A stretch of 64,000 bases of DNA from Undaria pinnatifida (lineage: Eukaryota; Sar; Phaeophyceae; Laminariales; Alariaceae): assembly GCA_012845835.1 (NCBI GenBank), contig JABAKD010000001.1, forward strand, positions 1,939,501-2,003,500. The letters run 5' to 3'. The notes beneath the pieces were generated by a model that was not told where the DNA came from, did not search any database, and saw only the letters and a list, made by a program, of their open reading frames with translations. The translations under genes were made by a program, and so were the position numbers. Below are positions 56,419-64,000 of the stretch, piece by piece (position 1 is the stretch's first letter; each line of letters opens with the position of its first letter).

Positions 56419-57537
56419 AGGGATATACATTATTTGTCTTCTTGGCAGAGCTCCGGGGCAGTGTCCACGACATCCACGGACAACCGCGGATATTCCACGG
56501 ACTACCGCGTACCTTCCACGGGCTTTCGCGGAAATTCCACGGGCTTTCACGGAACGCCACGGCAAGTAGCGGAACAGCGTGGAAGTCCATGGCACTAGCC
56601 ATGGCACAAGCCACGGTAATGTCCATGACAATGTCCACGGAAATGCCCACGGCAACTTCCACGGCAGCACCCACGGCCAGCCGTGGCCACCCTTGAACAG
56701 CCGTGGTAACACCCGCGGACATCACTCGCGGAAACACCCGCGGGCACCCGCGGACACACCCACGGAACTCCAAGGACACCTACGAACACGTCCGCGGGAA
56801 GCATCCGTGGACATACCCACGGATACCCACGGATACGTCTACGGAAACACCCACGGAAACATCCGAAGTGCGCGGAAACAAACGTGACAATCGCCACGGA
56901 CTTCTGCGGACGTCCGTGGTATTTGTCGCGCGTCGGGTATTTGCCGTGGCAATGGCCGCGGACGGCCGCGGATGTCCATGGAACTTGTTGAGTTTTGGAC
57001 GTCCGCCGACGTCCGCGGAAACAGCCGTGGCATTCGCCATGGACTTCCGCGGACGTCCGTGGTATTTGTCGCGCGTCTGATATTTGCCATGGCAATGGCC
57101 GCGGACGGCCACGGATTACCGTGGAACTTGTTGCGCTTGGAAGTCCGCTGGAGTCTAGGGAAACAACCATGGAAATTGCCGCGGACTTCCGCGGACGTGC
57201 GTGGTTATTGTCGCATCGCCGTGGCAATGGACGCGAACGTCCGCGGAAATTGCCACCCGCAGTTTCCGCGGAACCTCCTTGGCAATTGCCGCGGACTTCC
57301 GTGGGTTGCCATGGTTGGTACCACGAAGTTTGCCACGGACGGAGCCGCGGCTCGTGCCGTGGATACAACCGTGACGTTTACCGTGGAAGTGTCATGAGCC
57401 ATGGCACTTGCCGTGGAAACAAGCGGAATTTCACGGATTTCCGCAGTAGCCCGTGGCAACATCCGTGGAAGTCCGCGGAAGTTCCGCGGTCATTGCCGCG
57501 GACCTCCACGAAAAAACGTCAAATAATGTGCATCCCT
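56419..57537. mobile_element. DNA transposon built from CCRYGG-type palindromic repeats, inserted in copia gag
   Basis: The ends AGGGATATACATTATTTG and, reversed, AGGGATGCACATTATTTG form ~22-bp TIRs. A perfect 10-bp direct repeat GAAAGAACCG at 56409-56418 and 57538-57547 is the target-site duplication. It falls within the copia reading frame, which resumes after it. Almost the whole 1.1-kb interior consists of CCACGG, CCGCGG, CCGTGG and CCATGG words every ~9-15 bases, so both strands read alike. No transposase is encoded. The 10-bp duplication suggests a Mutator-like mechanism. Confidence 0.88.
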
Positions 57538-57739
57538 GAAAGAACCGCCACGGCAGATGCAATTACTGTCGAAACTCCCCTGCACACGGCTAGCATGACT
57601 GCCCCCTTCGTAACTCGCACCAGCAAAGTGACGACGCGTACCATGTTAATGCTGCACAGGTCAATTCCCAACGGAAACGTATTTCTCATGCGTGGTGCAC
57701 CCAAGTTCAGGCCATTAATCGAAAATCAGTATAGATAGT

Positions 57740-58310
57740 TTGGGGTGCGTTGACGACGGTAAGAGTGGTCGACTAGCTTCCGACAACGTGCCGGTGCAGG
57801 AAGCACCTGAGATAGCGAAGCAGGATAAGCTCGCTGGTGACACCATCATAGTCGACACAGCAGCATCACATCGTATAGTACACACCGGATCTCAGCTATG
57901 CCAATATGTGGTCAACAACATCGACTGCTGTATGCGTGTCAGAGGATTTTGCGGCCTAACGATGGCCAGGATAATAGGTGATCTCGCATTTCGTGCACGG
58001 AATGACTGGGGTAAGTTGGTACCGATCCACCTGGAAGTGTGAATTGTTCCCAATCTGGGAGCGAGTGCGTCTTCGGTCGGAGCGCTCCACGAGAACCGTA
58101 ACGGAATAAAGCTCGATCAAATGGTTGATCCACCTGTTTTACGCGGCGGTAACCGCAAGTTTCCCATTTCAACGGAATGTCCACGGATGCTTGTCCTACG
58201 TATACGATTTAAAGGGCAAGATAAATCGCGCGTTAACTTATTATCCCACAGAGCGGTGGACACTGACTCGACCACCGAAAGATGGATGCCTGCCGCCCTC
58301 GCGCTTTGAA
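57740..58310 (+). pseudogene. Copia-type protease region
   Basis: GDTIIVDTAASHRIVHTGSQ carries the active-site D-T-A-A-S-H (57854-57871) where copia proteases have D-S/T-G-A-S-H, i.e. Gly replaced by Ala. NLGASASSVGALHENRNGIK (58050-58112) matches the usual L-L-S-V-G-x-L segment, and GGNRKFPIST follows. A stop at 58040-58042 and later frame breaks are present. No integrase follows. Confidence 0.75.
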
Positions 58311-58628
58311 CCAGCCAGCGGACGGGCTTACGCCAGGCGTGAATGATATTGTTGACAGCTCCGGAGTCGGAAAGCCGAGTGGAATCGGATGTACGCCAGC
58401 TAAGCTGCCAACGGACGAGACAGTGGACTGCGAAAGCGCGGAGCTCGCTACAGACAAGAGAATAAATCAAACCTTTCTCGCATGTACATCTTTTTTTTGA
58501 CACAGGAAATGACTACCCGGACGACGTCCGAAACGTATGGAAGTGCGGGCACATGCCCGGCGGATTCGCGTACTGAAGGGAGAACCCTGCGGATAGTGAA
58601 TGGCCAAAGTTTGGACACTGCAGAAGAC

Positions 58629-58725
58629 CAACCTTTGTCAACAGAGGCCACTGCAGAAGAAACAAGTTTGTCAACAGAGGACACTGCAGAAGAACCCAGT
58701 TTGTCAACAGAGGACACCATTAATA
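58629..58725 (+). repeat. 30-bp tandem repeat, three units
   Basis: Units of TTTGTCAACAGAGGACACTG type followed by CAGAAGAA(A/C)CCAG repeat three times in frame, coding for S-T-E-D-T-A-E-E-like octapeptide steps. They form the last open frame before the pol-less 3' part of the copia element. There are no spacers, so this is not a CRISPR array. Confidence 0.85.
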
Positions 58726-58744
58726 CAATATTCAGGTCTGCGAC

Positions 58745-59813
58745 ATAGTCTCTTTCTTGTCTTAACAAGTTCGCGGCGATGGGGCTAATTTACAGCGCGG
58801 CTTCGCAGAAGATAGAAAGGGCTGCTCTGCGACACGGGTCGTTCCGTACCTGTAGCAGCAGGAGCACCCCCCGTAGATTGATAGAAATTATTGAACATGA
58901 TATATGGTTGTTGTGTGGAAATGTATCCACTATAAGACTAGTCTAATACTGTAGAACTGGTATGTTGTGAATCACTACTAATACTGTTGTTGGAGGCGGG
59001 TCTGCTGATACAACACCTCGTGTGGTAACTAACCTTTGGCACTAAATCTAAACGATAAGTAGCGAGAAAATAAGGACGGCGTTGGTTATATACGACAACT
59101 TGGGTGCCGTAGCTACCAATCGAACCAACAAGAATACGCCACGCGCGAGGCACGTGGAAGCAAAATTTCAACACGTTAGGTGCGTGTTTGCGAGCAGCGT
59201 GTAGTGGGTGTGAATTACGGTAAAACGAGCATTTTTTCAAAAGACGACATTCCCACGAAGCTTGAGCGCGCGAATTATTAGTTCAAGCCGCCCCGTTCTG
59301 CTGCGGACGCGTGCTACAAGAGAGGTGCACCACGTATTTCTTATTCTGAGGTTTCCTCGCTTCAGGAGCTTAAGACACGTCTTTCTTAACCCAAAAAGTG
59401 ATTTCAAGAAAAAAATATAACTGCTGACCCAAGATGGAAAATCCCATGGCCTCGGTGTACACAACGAGAACCATGCAAAAAAATAGCCATAGGTCTCTCA
59501 CGATTTTTTGTTAAGGAGTCTCGTCATTCAGAAACGGTTTCAGACGAAAGATTCTACCTACCTCTATCGTAGCACGAGGTAAAAGTGCCTACTATGGAGG
59601 TCGGTGGAATTTTTCGAAATCAGGCATTAAGTCCAAAGGGCATATTATTAGTAATGGAGCTCGTATTTGAATGTAGAGGTCAATACGGGGGGGTATGTTG
59701 CTAACGATATTTATGCAACTGCCGTTGATTGATGAGGTGCTATTTTGTGCTTTAAGATCGGCATGAAACACTGACGTTGGTACGGAATTGGTGAAGTAGT
59801 ACTTGGGAGGAAA
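58745..59813. other. 3' internal region of the copia element, no domains
   Basis: Where integrase, RT and RNase H would be expected there are only short, unrelated open frames on either strand. The stretch ends with a purine-rich tract at the 3' LTR. Confidence 0.5.
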
Positions 59814-60017
59814 TGTCAGGACGTTTGTAGTGCAAGAACGACTCAAAATAGGTTTTTTTTTTTTTTTTTGTACTATATGCACAGGCGGTTTACGATTATA
59901 CGAAACCGTCAGTATAGATAGGCAGATTAATTCACTCTGTTTTTGCTCTACCCCAACTTGCGCTCAGCGCAAGCTACTGCATGATCTACTGCTGCAGCGC
60001 TGCCTAGTTTCCCGACA
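59814..60017 (+). repeat. 3' LTR of the copia element
   Basis: 204 bp from TGTCAGGACG to TTCCCGACA. It includes an 18-T run at about 59854-59871 absent from the 5' copy. Confidence 0.8.
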
Positions 60018-60239
60018 AGGGGCACCGTATTGGGAGCTACTACGGCCAGGAGCTGGTTTCAAAACAGGCTAAAGTTGGGGGGGCTACCTACCGTAGAACT
60101 ACTACTTACTACTCCGAAGTTCAATGGAAAAAGTCGACGAGCACATAATAAAAAGCTACCAGGTATAAAGAAATAAGTGGGAATGGTGAACCCCTAGTAT
60201 AATATGCGCGAATGCGAGCCCCCAATAATATACTGGTGC

Positions 60240-60605
60240 CAAAACCGTCAGATTTATCCCCTCGAAAGGGTTTATAGCTTACATGCACAAATTGCCCCTT
60301 TCCCCCCCCCCCCCCCCGCCCCCCTCCAAACCCGCTCGCTTTTGATCAAAACCAGGCCCTCCTTTCCCTTCACAGCTGTCAGATTTTGTCCCCCTCAGAA
60401 ACGGGTTTTATAGTTTCCGCGCACAGACTGACTAAAATCATCCTGTTGACCCTGATAGCTACACTGTAGTTGTAAGGGGAGTCGCCGACCTATATCCTTA
60501 ATGAGGACACACAACTCGTAATGCGCGCGATCGGAGTATCACACACAGCTTGCAAAGATGAGTTTCGACGAAATCTTCGATCTCACAGCTGGAGTGTATT
60601 CTAAT
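60240..60605. mobile_element. Right-arm fragment of the foldback family of 49.6-51.8 kb
   Basis: Repeats the right arm of that element, including CCCCCTCAGAAACGGGTTTTA, ATCCTGTTGACC, GAGGACACACA, CGCGCGATCGGAGTATCAC, CAGCTTGCAAAGATGAGTTT and the end CTCACAGCTGGAG. The left arm is missing, so it is truncated or a solo end. Confidence 0.82.
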
Positions 60606-61204
60606 TTTTATAATGTGCGCGACAAAATAAGGGCACGCGTACCTGGGGGGAAGAAAGGAAGACACCCACCTGTGATCTGTGACCAACCGCACCTTGTCCA
60701 GCTGGTCCAGACAACCTGACCGTGAGGTCACCGAGGGTAAAAGCTCATTTTGGCTTTCTTTCCGGTTTAACAAGCCGGAGCGATGGCAAACAAAATACAA
60801 TGAAAGTGATTAGTAACTAGACTAAACTAAAAATTACAAATTACAAAGAACGCACATAAACTTATTAGTCTATACGAGCCCTTTTCTCAGGTCTTTCGGC
60901 GGAACGAATTTTGATTTTGCACGTTTGATATTATTATTAGTGGGAGAAAAAATGTCCAAGGGCGTAAACTATTAATAATTTTTTTTTTTGTAGAAAAACT
61001 CTGAAAAATCGTTGAAGGGGAATCCAGAGACGGTTGTGAAAAATCGTGGGTCAGAATCCGAAATCCGAAAGTACTCCCGTGACCTCTCTGCTGTGACCCC
61101 GGTGAACAGGGAAACAAAACAAAACGCGGCCTGATGATGACTGCCGCGTTCATCATAGTAAACAATACGCAACCGACCCCTCTTTCTCGCACAGTCCGCA
61201 GATC
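60606..61204. other. No gene recognised
   Basis: Unique sequence between the foldback fragment and the LINE tail. Short open frames occur on both strands with no recognisable features. Confidence 0.5.
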
Positions 61205-63766
61205 TCTGCGTTTTGTAATTGTTGTTGTTGTTGTGTCACGAATAATCAAGCCCGTGGTCACAGGACAGGCTCCAGTCACTCTGGAGGAGCTGAGGAAACC
61301 CCCAGGGAAAAACACAAAGAAAGCAAAGGTGGTACACGCATGTATCACAGCTGACGCAATCCATGCCTCCGCCAGAAACATATAAAAGTGATATCGGGAG
61401 TCAGCCTACGATGTGCCTGGTCCATACTAGTGCATAGGTCTCACTACTCGCGCCTGGAAACACCGAATACACTCATTGCCACCCAAGACTACCACGTAAA
61501 TTCACGTAGTACCTATCACTACGCATACGCAAGACAGACGCCAGTCCATTGGAAAAGAGAAACAAAGAAACAAAGAGAAGAGGAAAGACAAGACAAGAAA
61601 GCGAAAAAACGAAAAAGGAAAGAAAATAAACGAAAAGACAAGAAAAGCAAGAAAAGACAAGACAAGAAAAGGAAGCAAGAAACGCAAAACAGAAATAATG
61701 TTATGCGAGCAAAACCTAGGAACTGACTAAAGACGGCATTTGGGCTCATAGAGGGTGTCAAATGCATCATCAATGGCACTGGGGAGAGAACGCAACACAT
61801 GGCGAAGAAGTCAGGGCGGTCTTACGCTATCTTGTGACGGCCATTGGAAGGCCCACGAATTTCAGTCTATTGGGCATGACGCCCCCCCCCCCCCCCCCTC
61901 TCCCCCCTCCCCCCGGCCGCTTAGAGATGCCGACGGTGGATGGCGCTGCCGCAGCCTTTGCGCGTCGATCTGCAGCTTTGCATCTCTCCGTTTCATGCAA
62001 ATTCTGCATGAACAACTCGGCTCCCTCCTCTACCCGTCGAAACCATCTGCCGGCCTTCTGAGCAGTCTTTCGGCACCTTTTTTCGTGTTGTGAGTAGCCT
62101 TTACCCCCAACAAGCTCTTCAACATCACCCTCTGTGGTATACGCTCCTCCCCCATACGTGCTACGAATCCCGCTAGCAATATCCTCCGTTTGCGCACAAT
62201 CGCTTCTATCCTCTCGGAAGCTGTCTTGGCAAGCGCGTCGGCGTACGATAGGGTGTGGTCGTCGCGCTTCCGTTTCCGCCATCCGAGGCATCGGAGGAGC
62301 ACGAAGTGGTGAACCCGTCGTAGCCTGTCATAGTCAGGCTTCTTCGGGCTCCAGGTCATTCAACCGTAAATCAGTGTCTCGACCGACTCAGCTTTCAGCA
62401 ACCGCACCTTCAACCGTAAGCGCACACCCGGGCGATCATAGATTTCCATCTTGTACCGCTGGAAGCACGCCCAAACCTTCTGAAGACGCCGCGTTATTTC
62501 AATGCTAAGTTGTCTGTACGCCGTGACAGCCCCTCCCAAGTACACAAACTCGATGGATTGTTTGTTTACCTGGCCGGATGCATTGATGGTGAACGACACC
62601 TTCCCACCACCTTTGGTTTGCAGGCACATGATCTCTGTTTTCGCCTCAGAGACCGTAAGCCCGAACGCCGAGCACGCAGTCACGATCACCGTCATCATCC
62701 TCTCCAGCCCTTCTGATGATCGCGATACGATGCCCGCATCGTCCGCGTACAGCATACCCCACAATCTCTGCACCTCCTCCTCCTCCTTCCCCCCCCGCCC
62801 GTCGACTTTGCCTGTGCGTGAAGTGCCCTTCTTCTCGCCTTTCTCCTTTCGTTGGAGCTGCACCATGTTGTTCATGATGGCTGAATCAGCGACAACGCGT
62901 TTCTCGGCCACACGCAGTACCGCCGTGAAAAACATGTTGAACAGCAGTGGCGCGAGCACGCATCCTTGCCTGACACGGCAAGTCGAACTTATCCGAGCAC
63001 TCTCCATCATTCAACCGCACGCATGCTTGCATGCCGTCGTGGAATTGGCGGATGTCGGCGAGCATTCTCGGTGGCACGCCAGAACAAGCAAGGACATCCC
63101 ACAGAAGGGTTCGGTCGACGGAGTCATATGCTTTGGTGAGGTCGATAAAACACAAGTACAAGGGGTGTGTCCTTCTTCCGCGTCAGTTCCTGATGTCGTC
63201 ATACTACGAACATTATCTCAACCGTCGAGAGTTGGGGTCTGAACCCACACTGTTCCTCCGGCAGAATGTTCGCCCGTTCGCAATAGTCACTAAAAAAGGC
63301 GACCCGCGATGACTTTGAGGAGTACCTTGCCGGCGTGTTCCACGAGGGAGATGCCGCGATAATTGCCAAACTCAGTCCGATCTTCTTGTGAAGCACCTAA
63401 ATCGTTGCACTTTCCATTGTTGAGGCACGCCACCCCCCCTCCACACGGCGACGATGACATCGTGGAACTTTCCGAGAGTGTTCAATTCTCCTTCGTCGGC
63501 TAAGACCTCCAAGAGCTCTGCCGGGAGACCATCGGGCCCTACTGCCTTTCGGTTCGTTGACGGACGGATCGCCTCCTCTACTTCGTACCTTGACGGGACA
63601 TCGTCCAGTGGTCTGCACGGGGGCCACTGCTTAACCTCGTCCACAATGCTCGGGTCAGGGGTCGGCGACTTGGTATTGAGAAGTTTGTGAAACCTCCTCA
63701 CCCACCGCTCGCGAATGAGGGTATTTTCCCACAGCAATCGACCTTCCTCGTCTTTGATGTACTACT
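61205..63766 (-). mobile_element. LINE retrotransposon, minus-strand copy, 5'-truncated
   Basis: Same family as 22600-26125. On the minus strand: [71 protein letters not shown] or CVLAPLLFN in shifted frames, Y-A-D-D at 62749-62738, then GKVSFTINASGQVNKQ and DRPGVRLRLKVRLLKAE. Frame breaks lie near 63390, 62965 and 62360. The 3' part has a C-rich run (61882-61912 plus strand), an AAAGA/AAAAG-rich stretch (61560-61700), the conserved 3'UTR and an (AAC)n tail ending near 61215. It begins abruptly at 63766 inside the linker region. Confidence 0.87.
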
Positions 63767-63940
63767 AATTGTTGCTGTTCTCACACAATCAAGTTCGTGG
63801 TCACAGGACAGGCTCCAATCACTCTGGAGCTGAGGAATGCCCGATGGAAAAGCACAAACAAAAGGTGGTACACGCATATATCACAGCTGACGCAATTCAT
63901 GCCTCCACCAGAAACATATAAAAGTGAAATAGTATTGCAG
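63762..63940 (-). mobile_element. 3'UTR fragment of another LINE copy of the same family
   Basis: Matches 61215-61390 in the same orientation: GTGGTCACAGGACAGGCTCC, CACTCTGGAG, GGTGGTACACGCAT, CACAGCTGACGCAAT and CAGAAACATATAAAAGTG. Its AACAGCAACAAT tail abuts the start of the 61205-63766 copy, giving a head-to-tail arrangement. Confidence 0.8.
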
Positions 63941-64000
63941 ACAACTGACTATTCTTAATACATGTCTATACTTGTTGTCCTCACATATACTTGAATATAC

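Larger units (their letters stand above)
54476..60017 (+). mobile_element. Copia-like LTR retrotransposon, non-autonomous, with nested insertions
   Basis: Direct repeats beginning TGTCAGGA and ending TTTCCCGACA (TGTC...GACA, the TG..CA rule) lie at 54476-55336 and 59814-60017. The left copy is about 218 bp once its 643-bp insertion is removed. A purine-rich GGGAGGAAA abuts the right LTR as a polypurine tract. Inside are gag-like frames (55341-56280), a nested transposon (56419-57537), then a protease-like domain (57740-58300). Integrase, RT and RNase H are absent. The flanking 5 bp (GACGA and AGGGG) do not match, so the two LTRs may not stem from one clean insertion. Confidence 0.75.

Noticed and set aside
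56579-57368. Open frames on both strands in the 56.4-57.5 kb block (His/Gly-rich, Pro/Arg-rich)
   Set aside because: They follow from the palindromic CCRYGG repeats of the inserted transposon; no start or domain context.
58629-58725. Possible CRISPR-like repeat
   Set aside because: Three directly adjacent 30-bp units without spacers, in eukaryotic DNA and in frame; an ordinary coding minisatellite.
63762-63940. Reading the two LINE 3'UTR copies as LTRs of one element
   Set aside because: They end in AAC-type tails rather than TG..CA, and the RT is of LINE type; two LINE copies in tandem explain it better.

Overview
The window is eukaryotic nuclear DNA: intron-rich, dense in microsatellites and mobile elements, with a short interstitial TTAGGG tract. 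One intact gene encodes a protein with a bipartite plastid presequence (signal peptide, then a transit peptide beginning near an A-V-S-F motif). That points to an alga with a secondary plastid. Together with kilobase-sized introns and the mix of DIRS-like, Ty3/gypsy, copia and LINE elements, a brown alga (Phaeophyceae) is the best guess. The species is not determinable by eye.

Three multi-exon host genes were rebuilt from matching splice sites and reading phases. (1) On the minus strand, 7902 down to 851 and running off the window start, is a membrane-anchored alpha/beta-hydrolase of the EMB8/YheT/ABHD1-3 type; three exons are visible, the first intron is 5.1 kb, and a Mutator-like element sits just upstream of the ATG. 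(2) On the minus strand, 17698-14065, is a complete four-exon gene for a plastid-targeted DnaJ-type (4 x CxxC) zinc-finger protein. (3) On the plus strand, about 27.4-38.0 kb, is a nine-exon gene for a large FG-GAP/VCBS-like beta-propeller protein with long low-complexity insertions. An exon-like reading frame at 18.15-19.16 kb may be its true 5' exon across an 8.5-kb intron, or a separate gene diverging from gene 2.

Mobile DNA fills much of the rest. At 19.3-21.9 kb is a decayed Ty3/gypsy element whose integrase/chromodomain lies upstream of RT. At 22.6-26.1 kb is a LINE copy carrying a (CCTTT)n array; a second copy and a third fragment lie at 61.2-63.9 kb on the minus strand. At 41.9-48.9 kb is a tyrosine-recombinase retrotransposon with the split direct repeats A1-ORFs-B1-A2-B2 of PAT/Ngaro-type elements. 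At 54.5-60.0 kb is a copia-like LTR element with two DNA transposons nested in it, one of them a 1.1-kb element made almost wholly of short CCRYGG-type palindromic repeats. Further long-TIR foldback elements, MITEs and a three-copy satellite fill 49.6-54.4 kb. Intron 4 of gene 3 carries a roughly 1-kb (CCTTG)n array.

The most unusual theme is that all three host genes have decayed tandem copies of an exon edge, splice site included, inside the adjacent intron. Introns and minisatellites here appear to grow by duplication anchored at exon/intron junctions.
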